The notes: generated from the sequence alone by a model not told the origin. Counted from the stretch's first letter, positions 1-6,783 are shown. The stretch: DNA of 7,997 bases from Deltaproteobacteria bacterium (GCA_019310195.1 JAFDET010000157.1:1-7997), one strand, 5' to 3'. Numbers and translations: made by a program.

Positions 1-145
1 GGTCGGCCTCGGCGCGGGCCACCCGCTCTGCGTCGCGCGTCGCGGCGGTCACGCGGCCGGCCGAGCGGTCCGGGCCCGGCAGCACGAGCAGCAGCGCCGC
101 TGCCAGCGCCAGCAGCAGCACGAGGCCGATCAGGGCGCGCTTCAT
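1..145 (-). CDS. Partial N-terminus of an exported or membrane-anchored protein, unknown function
   Basis: The minus strand opens with ATG at 145 and stays open to the window edge, giving 48 codons. The product begins MKRALIGLVLLLALAAALLL, a short positive N-region followed by about 18 hydrophobic residues. This is a signal peptide or a single membrane anchor. It continues into a polar, Ala/Arg/Glu-rich stretch (DAERVARAEAD) that may be the start of a helix. A GGGG run five bases before the ATG is a weak ribosome-binding site. The gene lies 79 bp downstream of the c-di-GMP gene on the same strand, with a strong hairpin between them, so co-transcription is uncertain. The family cannot be recognised from the part visible. 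Confidence 0.6.
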   Translation of the reverse strand, partial: MKRALIGLVLLLALAAALLLVLPGPDRSAGRVTAATRDAERVARAEAD

Positions 146-160
146 CGCGCCCCAACACTA

Positions 161-183
161 GCCCGCATCAGAATGATGCGGGC
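161..183 (-). terminator. Strong 10-bp hairpin after the GGDEF/EAL gene, possible terminator
   Basis: The arms GCCCGCATCA and TGATGCGGGC are exact inverted repeats separated by the three-base loop GAA. The hairpin lies 42 bp beyond the stop of the GGDEF/EAL gene and 16 bp before the start of the next minus-strand gene. On the minus strand it is followed by TAGTGTTGGGG, which is not a convincing T-run. It could be a weak intrinsic terminator, an mRNA-end stabiliser, or an operator for the gene starting at 145. The perfect stem is seen directly; the role is inferred. Confidence 0.5.
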
Positions 184-224
184 CAAGCCAGAGTCAGACT
201 CGGGGCGCTCCCCGGGGCAGCGTC

Positions 225-1973
225 TCAACCGGCGTCGCGGGCAGCCTGGCGCTGGAGCATCTCGGTGAACTCCTTGGGCGGCACCGCGGCGCTCACCAGG
301 AAGCCCTGAAACTCGGGGCAGCCGTTGGCGCTCAGGAAGGCGCGCTGCTCCTCGGTCTCGACCCCCTCGGCGATCACTCCCAGCTGCAGGTTCTGGGCGA
401 TGGAGATGATGGTGGTGACCATCAGGGCGTCGTCCGGGTCCAGCGCGATGTCGCGCACGAACGACTGGTCGATCTTGATTACGTCCACCGGGAACCGCTT
501 CAAGTACGACAGCGACGAGAAGCCCGTCCCGAAGTCGTCCAGGGAGATGGAGACGCCGACCCGCTTCAGCTCCTCCAGCACGCGGAGTGCGGACTCGCCG
601 TTTTCCACCAGGCAGCTCTCGGTGATCTCCAGCTCCAGCAGGCTCGGGTGCAGCCCCGTGTCCCACAGTGCGCGAACCACCGTCTCGTGCAGCTCGCTCT
701 CGGCGATCTGCCGCGGCGACAGGTTGACCGAGACGCGCAGCGGGCCGAAGCCCTGCTCCTGCCACGCGGCGTTCTGGGCGCACGCGGTACGCAGGGACCA
801 GTGGCCGATGTCCGAGATCAGGCCCGTTTCCTCGGCCACGGGAATCACGGTCTTGGGCTCCACCACGCCCAGCTCCGGGTCCGTCCAGCGCAGGAGCCCC
901 TCGGCACCCACGATGCGGCCCGTGTCCGTCTCCACCTTCGGCTGGTAGTGGAGCTCCAGCTCGTCGGCGTCCAGGGCCTTGCGCAGCCGGGTCTCCAGGT
1001 GCATGCGTCGCCGCGCCGTCTCGTTCATGGTGCTGCTGAAGAAACCGTGTGCGCCGCCGCCCTGCCGCTTCACCTCGCGCATGGCCGAGTAGGAGCTGCG
1101 CACCAGCGGCGCGGGCTCGGTGCCGTCGCGCGGAAAGATCGAGATCCCGATGCTGGGCGTCACCCAGCACTCGCGCCCCTCCACCTGGAAGGCCGGCTTC
1201 AGCAGGTCGTGGAGCTTGCGCGCCACGGCCGACGCATCCTGGGCGCGGGGCAGCGTGTCCAGGAGCACCATGAACTCGTCGCCCCCCACCCGGGCCACCA
1301 GGTCGTCGCGGCGCAGGCCGCGGCCCAGGCGCTCGGCCACCTGCACCAGCAGCTCGTCGCCGGCCGAGTAGCCGATGGTGTCGTTGACGTGCCGGAAGCG
1401 GTCCAGGCCCAGGAACAGTACGCCCAGGTTGGACTGGCGGCGCGCCGCCCGCGTCGCCGCCCGGCGCAGCCGGTCCTCGAAGAAGAAGCGGTTGGGAAGT
1501 CCGGTGAGCGGGTCGTGGCTGGCCAGGAAGCGCTCGCGCTGGCGCAGGCCCTCCAGCTCGCTCACCAGCCGGTCGTGCTCCACGGCGTGGCCCAGGCTGC
1601 GCACCAGCAGCGGGGTGGTGCACTCGGAGCGCAGCAGGCAGTCGTGGGCCCCGCGGCGCAGCGCGTCCAGGGCGGGTGCCGGACTCGGCTGGTCGGCCAG
1701 GCAGACCACCGGGATCGGGGCCAGCATGCGGATGCGCTCCACCGCCGAGCCGCCGCCGGCGTCGGCCGTCAGTGCCACCAGCGCCACGTCGTAGGCGTCG
1801 TCTTCCTCGTCCACCAGGCCCAGGGCGGTCTCGATCTCCGCTGCGTGCTGAACCGCAAAGCGCCGGCCGGCTTCGAGCTCCTCCGTCAGGCGTGCGGCCT
1901 CCGCCGGGTCGGGCTCCAGCAGAAGCACCCGGAGGGGCGCCTCTCCTTCACGAGGGTGGCTGCTGAGGGTCAT
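225..1973 (-). CDS. Pseudo-receiver/GGDEF/EAL protein, probable c-di-GMP phosphodiesterase
   Basis: A 582-aa soluble protein. Residues 14-130 have a response-regulator receiver shape, but the phosphoacceptor position is Ala67 (VAL where LDL is usual), the conserved Thr is Ala93 and the conserved Lys is Arg115. Residues 150-312 are a GGDEF domain: DPLTGLPNR at 154, GGDEF at 230-234, and an RxxD inhibitory site at 221-224. The first metal-binding Asp (Asp327 in PleD) is Gly189 in FLGLD. Residues 325-575 are an EAL domain with all expected catalytic positions visible: Glu358 (as EGL), Asn417, Glu449, Asp479-Asp480, Lys500, Glu536 and Gln556. I infer that it mainly hydrolyses c-di-GMP, with GGDEF serving a regulatory role. 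The frame stays open well upstream, but ATG 1973 starts just before the receiver fold and has AGGAG 12 bases upstream. It is divergent from the patatin gene. Confidence 0.93.
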   Translation of the reverse strand: MTLSSHPREGEAPLRVLLLEPDPAEAARLTEELEAGRRFAVQHAAEIETALGLVDEEDDAYDVALVALTADAGGGSAVERIRMLAPIPVVCLADQPSPAPALDALRRGAHDCLLRSECTTPLLVRSLGHAVEHDRLVSELEGLRQRERFLASHDPLTGLPNRFFFEDRLRRAATRAARRQSNLGVLFLGLDRFRHVNDTIGYSAGDELLVQVAERLGRGLRRDDLVARVGGDEFMVLLDTLPRAQDASAVARKLHDLLKPAFQVEGRECWVTPSIGISIFPRDGTEPAPLVRSSYSAMREVKRQGGGAHGFFSSTMNETARRRMHLETRLRKALDADELELHYQPKVETDTGRIVGAEGLLRWTDPELGVVEPKTVIPVAEETGLISDIGHWSLRTACAQNAAWQEQGFGPLRVSVNLSPRQIAESELHETVVRALWDTGLHPSLLELEITESCLVENGESALRVLEELKRVGVSISLDDFGTGFSSLSYLKRFPVDVIKIDQSFVRDIALDPDDALMVTTIISIAQNLQLGVIAEGVETEEQRAFLSANGCPEFQGFLVSAAVPPKEFTEMLQRQAARDAG

Positions 1974-2111
1974 CGTGCTTGGGAGCTCCTGGGCTGCTTC
2001 GGCCCTTTCCCTATCGGTCCGCGCGCCCGCGCCGTTGAGTCCCCGTCTTGGCGGAGAAGCTGCGCACCCGTTGCCGCCTGCCGGGGCCTGTGGAACCGTG
2101 GATCGAGCCTC
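1974..2111. promoter_or_regulatory. Divergent intergenic region between the GGDEF/EAL and patatin genes
   Basis: These 138 bp separate two divergently transcribed genes and must hold a promoter for each if both are transcribed from here. The minus-strand gene has an AGGAG ribosome-binding site at 1986-1990. No convincing sigma-70 -35/-10 pair is visible on either strand. The patatin gene has no strong Shine-Dalgarno sequence before its ATG. Confidence 0.4.
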
Positions 2112-3341
2112 ATGCCCAGCTCCCCTCGTCGCGTTGCGATCGTTCTCTCCGGTGGAGGCGCCCGGGGCGCCTACGAAGCGGGCGTGCTCTCCTACCTCTT
2201 CGAGCACATCTACCCGCGTCTGGGCCGGCCCTTCGAGTTCGATTTGGTGAGCGGCACGTCCGTGGGCGCGATCCACGCCGCGTACCTGGCGGCCAGCGCG
2301 GACCTGGCCCCGGAGCAGCGCTCGCGGATGATCCGCGACGTCTGGTGCGGGATGGAGCTGCGCCACGTGGTTCGGCTCACGCTGCGCGATCTCCTGGGGT
2401 TTCCGCTGCGGGCGCTGGGCCTGACGCGCATCGCGCGGGCCGACGATGGCGACACCCGGGCCACCGTGGGCGGCCTGCTGGACCTCTCGCCGCTGGAGAA
2501 GATCGTCACGGCCCGCATCCCGTGGGCCGGCCTGCGCGGCAACCTGGAGGCGGCCCGCCCCGGCCTGCTGTGCGTGTCGTGCACCGAAGTGCGCAGCGGC
2601 CGGGTGGCGGTCTTCATGGACGGCCCGCTGGCCGACCCCACGCCCTGGGCCTACGACCCCAACGCCACCGCGATCTCGGAGGAGATCGGGCCACGTCACG
2701 TGCGCGCCTCGGCGGCCATCCCGTTTCTCTTCCCGTCGGTGCGGATCGGCGAGCACTACTACGTGGACGGCGGCTTGCGCATGAACACGCCGCTGTCGCC
2801 GGCCCTGCGCCTGGGCGCGGATCGCGTGCTGGTGATCGCGCTGAAGCACGAGCCCGGGCTGCTGGGGCACGCCGACGCCTACCCCGAGGACGTGGTGACC
2901 CAGCCCGCGTTCGTGCTGGGCAAGGTGCTCAACGCGCTGCTCCTGGATCAGCTGGAGTACGAGCTACAGCGCATCGACCTGGTGAACGCCTGGATCGAGC
3001 ACGGCCGCAAGGTCTACGGCGCCGACTTCCTGAAGCAAATGAACCCGGCGGTGCGCCAGCAGCGCGGCGCCGGCTACCGCCACGTCCGCGTCGCTACGAT
3101 CCGGCCGGGCCGCGACATCGGAGAGATGGCGGACGACTGCTACCACCAGCGCGTCCGCGAGAAGTCATTGGGCTCCATGCGCTTCATGGCGCGGCTGGCC
3201 CTGCGCGGCGTTCCGCGCGGCGAGGCCGACCTGCTCTCCTACCTGCTCTTCGACGGCTGCTACACCAGCCAGCTCGTCGAGCTGGGCCGCGCCGACGCCC
3301 GCGCCAAAGAGGACGAGATCGTCGCGCTGCTGACCGACTGA
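2112..3341 (+). CDS. Patatin-like phospholipase family protein
   Basis: A 409-aa predicted lipid acyl hydrolase. The patatin signatures appear in order: a glycine-rich oxyanion loop GGGARGAYEAG at residues 14-24, the nucleophile elbow GTSVG with Ser50, and the catalytic-dyad Asp219 in VDGG. The Ser/Asp dyad is therefore complete and the enzyme is probably active on phospholipids or other acyl esters. No signal peptide or membrane segment precedes the core, so it is probably cytoplasmic or peripheral to the membrane. About 180 residues follow the DGG motif, an extension rich in charged helices (for example EMADDCYHQRVREKS) ending near EIVALLTD. ATG 2112 is chosen because the core begins six residues later (RVAIVLSGGG). 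The longer open frame upstream is the antisense of the GGDEF/EAL gene. The natural substrate is unknown. Confidence 0.93.
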   Translation: MPSSPRRVAIVLSGGGARGAYEAGVLSYLFEHIYPRLGRPFEFDLVSGTSVGAIHAAYLAASADLAPEQRSRMIRDVWCGMELRHVVRLTLRDLLGFPLRALGLTRIARADDGDTRATVGGLLDLSPLEKIVTARIPWAGLRGNLEAARPGLLCVSCTEVRSGRVAVFMDGPLADPTPWAYDPNATAISEEIGPRHVRASAAIPFLFPSVRIGEHYYVDGGLRMNTPLSPALRLGADRVLVIALKHEPGLLGHADAYPEDVVTQPAFVLGKVLNALLLDQLEYELQRIDLVNAWIEHGRKVYGADFLKQMNPAVRQQRGAGYRHVRVATIRPGRDIGEMADDCYHQRVREKSLGSMRFMARLALRGVPRGEADLLSYLLFDGCYTSQLVELGRADARAKEDEIVALLTD

Positions 3342-3351
3342 GCGCCGCGCC

Positions 3352-4584
3352 TCAGCCCGTGGGTGGCGCGCTGGCGTCGATCAGCTGCTCCAGCGCTTCC
3401 AGGTTCTCGCGCACGTCGTCGGGAAGGTGCACACCCGACGAGCCCGTGTAGCCCTGGAGGGTCATCTTCTCCAAGTGGTCGTATGCCTGGCGCGCAAAGG
3501 GCGCATCCGGCGCCATGCGAATGGCCGTCTCCAGGTAGAACTCGGACTGACTGATCCAGTAGGAGCGGTCGATGCGCGATTCGGCCACGCCCAGCAGGTA
3601 GTAGGCTTCGGCCACGTGGTGGCCGCCCCAGGGTTGCGACTCCGTGTAGCGGTACAGCAGGCTCGACGCGACCAGGTCGTAGACCAGGCCGGTCTTGTCG
3701 GCCGGCCTCTCGCGCACGCGGTCGCCCTCGTTCAGAAGCTCACGGGCGGTCTTGAGGCTGGATCCGTCGCCGGTTTCCAGGCCCCGCGTCTGAAGCTCCT
3801 CCAGGGTGTCGATCCAGGCCGCCAGGTCCCTGGCCACCCAGTCGCTGGTGTCGGGGCGCGTGGCCAGGCGGCGCAAGGTGGCCAGCGCCCGCTGCGGATC
3901 GCCGGTGACGCGGATGCAGAGGGTCAGGTAGTCGCCGAGATAGCCCATGCGATCCAGCTGGGCGGGCGTGGTGTTCGGCGACGCGAAGATCTTCTCCCAG
4001 GTATCCAGGGACGCCGAGAACTGGCGCGTCGCCATCTGCAGGCGCGCGCGCTCGGGGAGCGTGAGCCCGTCCAGGTCCATCTCCTCCACCAGCCGTTGGC
4101 CCATGGGGGTGTCCGACGTGCTGGGGAGGCGTGCGTGGCAGGCCAGGCAGTTCTCCGTCAGCTGCTGGACCAGGAAGGCGGACTCCTCGATCCGCCCGTC
4201 GCGGAAGCGTCGATCGGCCTCGCGCACGTCGCGCGCCAGGACCTCGGCCAGGTGCCGGAAGCCGCTGCCGCGCTCGACGCCGTGGGTCTCCAGGTCGTCG
4301 GCGCGCTCGGCCATGCTGCGCAGCGCGCTCCCGATGGCCTGGCTGTCTTCCGGGTCGGCGAAGCGGCTCGGATCCATGCTGCGGGGCAGGACGTAGGCCA
4401 GGATCGCCATGATCACGCGCATCCGCTCGGCGGCGTAGGCGTCGCCACCGTCAGCGCTGCCGGCGGCGTTCGCCTCCGACGTGCCGGCCGGTGCCGCCGT
4501 CGCCGGCAGGGCAGGGCACAACCCAAATGCCAGCGCCACCAGTGCAGCGCTCCAAAACGGTCGTCGTCCGGCCAAGACCTGCAT
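3352..4584 (-). CDS. Exported c-type cytochrome: c'/c556-like domain plus helical-repeat C-terminus
   Basis: A 410-aa protein with an N-terminal signal peptide (about residues 1-31, ending PALPATAA). A single haem c-binding motif, CLACH, lies at residues 146-150. The preceding ~100 residues look all-helical (MRVIMAILAYVLP, SALRSMAERADDLE, FRHLAEVLARDVREADRRF), with CxxCH at the end. That order is typical of the four-helix cytochrome c'/c556 fold. Residues ~165-405 carry helix-pair segments resembling TPR-type repeats (QRALATLRRLATRPD, AEAYYLLGVAESRID, SEFYLETAIRMAPDAPFARQAYDHLEK). It should sit in the periplasm and may couple electron transfer or haem sensing to protein binding. ATG 4584 has AGGA ten bases upstream, inside an inverted repeat. 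It is the last gene of the minus-strand cluster and converges with the patatin gene, with a 10-bp gap. The fold assignment is inferred from pattern alone. Confidence 0.85.
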   Translation of the reverse strand: MQVLAGRRPFWSAALVALAFGLCPALPATAAPAGTSEANAAGSADGGDAYAAERMRVIMAILAYVLPRSMDPSRFADPEDSQAIGSALRSMAERADDLETHGVERGSGFRHLAEVLARDVREADRRFRDGRIEESAFLVQQLTENCLACHARLPSTSDTPMGQRLVEEMDLDGLTLPERARLQMATRQFSASLDTWEKIFASPNTTPAQLDRMGYLGDYLTLCIRVTGDPQRALATLRRLATRPDTSDWVARDLAAWIDTLEELQTRGLETGDGSSLKTARELLNEGDRVRERPADKTGLVYDLVASSLLYRYTESQPWGGHHVAEAYYLLGVAESRIDRSYWISQSEFYLETAIRMAPDAPFARQAYDHLEKMTLQGYTGSSGVHLPDDVRENLEALEQLIDASAPPTG

Positions 4585-4587
4585 TCA

Positions 4588-4636
4588 GGGACGTTCCTGC
4601 AAAACTGCACCGGGTGCCAGACCTGAGGACCGTCCC
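4588..4636. repeat. Nested inverted repeat over the cytochrome gene leader (REP-like)
   Basis: The outer arms are GGGACGTTCCTG (4588-4599) and GAGGACCGTCCC (4625-4636), complementary at 10 of 12 positions. A perfect inner hairpin GCAC-CGG-GTGC lies at 4607-4617. The repeat fills most of the 57-bp gap between the 103-aa gene and the cytochrome gene. The cytochrome ribosome-binding sequence (AGGAACG on the minus strand) lies in the arm nearest the start codon, so the folded mRNA would hide it. The nested imperfect-palindrome layout resembles bacterial REP elements; whether it is dispersed in the genome cannot be told from one window. Confidence 0.6.
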
Positions 4637-4641
4637 CTTGC

Positions 4642-4953
4642 TCAGTTCCAGGGCTGGAGGGTGCAGCCGCGGCCGGGGATGTGCTGGGCGCGCCGCTCGA
4701 GGAAGAGGGCGTCGGCGCGGACGCCCTCGACGCCGTCGAGGACCTCGGCGCGGATCCGGTCCATGCTGGCGGGAAGGTCGCTGCGGCAGGCGTCGAACGA
4801 GCGCCCGGCCAGGTACATGCACGAGCAGGTCTGCTTGGCCACGTAGCCGGCGCCCACTCCGGCCATGCGACGCAGGCGCGGGCCGTACAGCGCCGCCACC
4901 ACCAGCGCGGCCAGCAGCACCAGAGCAGCGGTCCACAGGGCGATCCGGCGCAC
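4642..4953 (-). CDS. Small membrane-anchored cysteine-containing protein, partner of the serine hydrolase
   Basis: A 103-aa protein starting at GTG 4953, two bases after the stop of the serine hydrolase gene, so translational coupling is likely. Residues 4-23 are one hydrophobic segment (IALWTAALVLLAALVVAALY), which anchors it in the inner membrane with the rest outside. The outer part has Cys43, Cys45, Cys56 and Cys97 in KQTCSCMYLAGR, FDACRSDL and PGRGCTL. From memory of the family, several class C beta-lactamase-fold hydrolases carry an N-terminal segment of this kind (a K-x-x-C-S motif, then AGR/SGR, ending in GxGCTL) before their catalytic domain. Here it appears as a separate gene. I infer that it works with the adjacent hydrolase, perhaps as its lid or anchor. 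Its biochemical function is unknown. Confidence 0.8.
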   Translation of the reverse strand: MRRIALWTAALVLLAALVVAALYGPRLRRMAGVGAGYVAKQTCSCMYLAGRSFDACRSDLPASMDRIRAEVLDGVEGVRADALFLERRAQHIPGRGCTLQPWN

Positions 4954-4955
4954 GG

Positions 4956-6098
4956 CTAGGGCGCCTCGGGCAGCGGCGGGAAGGCCGCGATCAGCTCGAC
5001 GATGGGCGAGCGCAGCTCCGGCCAGTCGATGCCCTGCATCTCGCCCAGGCGCACCACCAGCAGGTCGTGGGTCGGCACCATGCACACGTACTGCCCGTAG
5101 GCGCCCGACGCGCAGAAGGCGGAGGGCGGGGCGCCGGGCAGGATCTCGAACTGGCCGGGCCGGGCCTGTGCATTGATCCAGAAATGGGCCGTGTGCACCG
5201 AGTTGTTGGGCGCCGGTGCGGCCGTGGTGGTGTAGTCCAGCCAGCCCTCGGGGAGGATGCGGCTCCCCTCCCAGACGCCGTCGCGCAGGTACAGGTAGCC
5301 AAAGCGCGCCCAGTCGTGGGCCGACGCCCAGACGAAGCCGCCACCCAGGTAGTGGCCGGCGGCGTCGAACTCCGGGATCGTGCGCCGCATGCCCAGGGGG
5401 TCCAGAAGCTCGCGGTGCAGGAACCCGAGCAGGGCCTCCGGCGTGCCGCCCACCTCCTGTTGCACGATCCAGGCGACGATGTTGCTGGTGGCGGTCGAGT
5501 ACGCCCAGTGCGTGTCGGGCTCGCGGGTCAGCGCGACGTCGCTGGCGAAGGCCACCTGGTCGGCCGCTCCGTCGCCGAAGAGCATCTGCGCCCCGAAGCC
5601 CTCGCCGCCCTGGCCATCGGCGTTGTCCAGACCGGACGTCATGTGCAGCAGATGGTTCAGGGTGACTACGCGGCGCGGATCGTCGGCGCCGTGCCACTCG
5701 GGAACCGGCGCCGGCGCGCCCACTTCGAGGCGCCCCTGCCGCACCAGGATCCCCACCAGGGCCTGGGTCACGCTCTTGGCCATGGACCAGGAGTGGAAGC
5801 GCGTCTGTGCATCGAAGCCGTCCGCGTAGCGCTCGGCCACGATGCGGCCTCGGTGCACCGCCAGCAGCGCCCGGGTGTTGGGCACACCCGCCCGGCCGAG
5901 GGTGCGGAAGGCGTGCTCGTAGGCCTGCTCCAGCGCCGCGCGGTCCACGTCGGGGCCGGGCTCGGCGGCAGGCCACGCCTGGCTGGGCCAAGGCACGCCG
6001 GACGGCTGGGGCGAAGCCGGCACGGCGGCCGGCTCGCTCGACGCAACCGGAGCGGCGCACAGCAGAGCCAGAACCAGAGCCAACGCGAGTCGCCGCAC
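4956..6098 (-). CDS. Exported serine hydrolase, class C beta-lactamase family
   Basis: A predicted 380-aa protein. The N-terminus VRRLALALVLALLCAAPVAS is a good signal peptide, so it acts in the periplasm or outside. The catalytic motif SMAK gives Ser105 and Lys108 (SxxK). The HLLHMTSGLDN segment (149-159) is typical of this family, and Tyr200 in YSTATSN fits the catalytic tyrosine of the YxN motif, with Thr in the Asn position. Near the C-terminus, SGAYGQYVCMVP occupies the usual place of the third (KTG/HxG) motif. Relatives include esterases, D-amino-acid peptidases and amide hydrolases, so true beta-lactam hydrolysis should not be assumed. GTG 6098 is chosen because it opens the signal peptide. 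The frame also reads upstream to an ATG at 6209, but that would place the N-terminus inside a palindromic repeat. No clear Shine-Dalgarno sequence is visible. The 103-aa gene follows directly. Confidence 0.9.
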   Translation of the reverse strand: MRRLALALVLALLCAAPVASSEPAAVPASPQPSGVPWPSQAWPAAEPGPDVDRAALEQAYEHAFRTLGRAGVPNTRALLAVHRGRIVAERYADGFDAQTRFHSWSMAKSVTQALVGILVRQGRLEVGAPAPVPEWHGADDPRRVVTLNHLLHMTSGLDNADGQGGEGFGAQMLFGDGAADQVAFASDVALTREPDTHWAYSTATSNIVAWIVQQEVGGTPEALLGFLHRELLDPLGMRRTIPEFDAAGHYLGGGFVWASAHDWARFGYLYLRDGVWEGSRILPEGWLDYTTTAAPAPNNSVHTAHFWINAQARPGQFEILPGAPPSAFCASGAYGQYVCMVPTHDLLVVRLGEMQGIDWPELRSPIVELIAAFPPLPEAP

Positions 6099-6102
6099 CG
6101 CG

Positions 6103-6272
6103 GCTAGGAGCCTGACCCAAGATGAAGTGCGCCGGCCCGGGCGTCGAGACGCCGCGCTGGCAAGGCGCGCGACTGAGCCATAGCCGTTGCTACGGCGCAA
6201 GGAGCGCAACGCCGCCAGCGCGGATGCATCGGCGTCCCGACGGTGGGCTCCATCCTGGGTCGGGCTCCTAGC
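6103..6272. mobile_element. Palindromic MITE-like element with 22-bp imperfect terminal inverted repeats
   Basis: The termini at 6103-6124 and 6251-6272 are inverted repeats matching at 20 of 22 positions (left starts GCTAGGAGCCTGACCCA, right ends GGGTCGGGCTCCTAGC). Internally, CCGCGCTGGC at 6152-6161 has its exact complement placed symmetrically at 6214-6223. The centre is a hairpin with arms GCCATAGC and GCTACGGC around the loop CGTT (6177-6196), within one base of the midpoint of the termini. There is no room for a transposase. A TA dinucleotide flanks both ends of the GGAGCC core, as expected for a TA-targeting (IS630/Tc1-like) element. It fills the gap between the peroxidase and hydrolase genes and includes the peroxidase stop codon. 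It could also act as a transcription terminator. Mobility is inferred from structure. Confidence 0.65.
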
Positions 6273-6756
6273 TCAGCGCGGCTTCCAGCGCTTCTTTCAG
6301 GTCCGCGGCCTGGGGCTCCGTTCCCGGCTCGAAGCGCGCCAGCAGCGCGCCGTCCTTGCCCACCAGGAACTTGCCGAAGTTCCACTTCACGTCCCCCGGT
6401 CCCTCGGGCTTGGTGTCCTCGCCGGTGAGCCAGGCGTAGAGCGGATGGCGGCCGTCGCCGTTGACGTCGAGCTTCGAGAACATCGGAAAGCTCACGTCGA
6501 AGTTCGTGGTGCAGAAGTCCTTGATCTCGGCCTCGGTCCCCGGCTCCTGCTCCATGAACTGGTTGCAGGGGATGCCCAGCACCTCGAAGCCGCGCTGCTG
6601 GTAGGTGTCGTAGAGGCGCTGCAGCCCCTCGTACTGCGGAGTGAGCCCGCACTTGGAGGCGACGTTCACCACCAGGACCACCTTGCCGTTGTAAGCGGCC
6701 AGTGACTGCTCTGCGCCGTCGATCGTCGTCATCGTGAAGTCGTGGAGGTTCGGCAT
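6268..6756 (-). CDS. Glutathione peroxidase family thiol peroxidase
   Basis: A 162-aa cytoplasmic enzyme that reduces hydrogen peroxide or organic hydroperoxides. The family's blocks are all present: NVASKCGLTPQY with peroxidatic Cys36, GIPCNQF at 61-67, QEPG with catalytic Gln70, and KWNFGKFLV with Trp125 and Asn126. Cys82 in DFCTTNF matches the resolving cysteine of non-selenium, thioredoxin-dependent members. It is therefore probably a thioredoxin-linked peroxidase despite the family name. The active site uses Cys and not selenocysteine (the codon is TGC). Length is normal for bacterial GPx. ATG 6756 gives the usual short N-terminus before the DFTMTTIDG strand. No good Shine-Dalgarno precedes it, so the mRNA may be leaderless. 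The stop TAG lies in the terminal repeat of the palindromic element. It is divergent from the exported thioredoxin-fold-like gene. Confidence 0.95.
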   Translation of the reverse strand: MPNLHDFTMTTIDGAEQSLAAYNGKVVLVVNVASKCGLTPQYEGLQRLYDTYQQRGFEVLGIPCNQFMEQEPGTEAEIKDFCTTNFDVSFPMFSKLDVNGDGRHPLYAWLTGEDTKPEGPGDVKWNFGKFLVGKDGALLARFEPGTEPQAADLKEALEAALS

Positions 6757-6783
6757 GCGGCGAGTCTAGCCGAACGCAGTAGA
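6757..6783. promoter_or_regulatory. 27-bp divergent gap between peroxidase and exported redox-like gene
   Basis: Only 27 bases separate the two start codons (minus-strand ATG at 6756, plus-strand ATG at 6784). No Shine-Dalgarno sequence is evident on either side. The promoters must therefore overlap the opposing coding sequences, or the transcripts have very short leaders. No named operator was recognised. Confidence 0.35.

Noticed and set aside
2049..2064. TGGCGGAGAAGCTGCG, with GG and GC ten bases apart, as a sigma-54 promoter for the patatin gene
   Set aside because: Beyond TGGC and TGC the match to the consensus is poor, and such spacing is common by chance in GC-rich DNA.
648..2111. Long plus-strand open frame that runs into the patatin gene
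   Set aside because: It is the antisense of the GGDEF/EAL gene, rich in His/Gln/Arg low-complexity sequence typical of GC-rich shadow frames. The patatin fold begins only at 2112.
1974..2870. Upstream extension of the GGDEF/EAL frame (299 codons)
   Set aside because: It crosses the divergent intergenic region and runs antisense to the patatin gene. It has no domain and contains low-complexity Arg/Ala/Gln. ATG 1973 has a ribosome-binding site and opens just before the receiver fold.
6099..6209. N-terminal extension of the serine hydrolase to ATG 6209
   Set aside because: The extra 37 residues are encoded by the palindromic element and would precede a good signal peptide that starts at GTG 6098.
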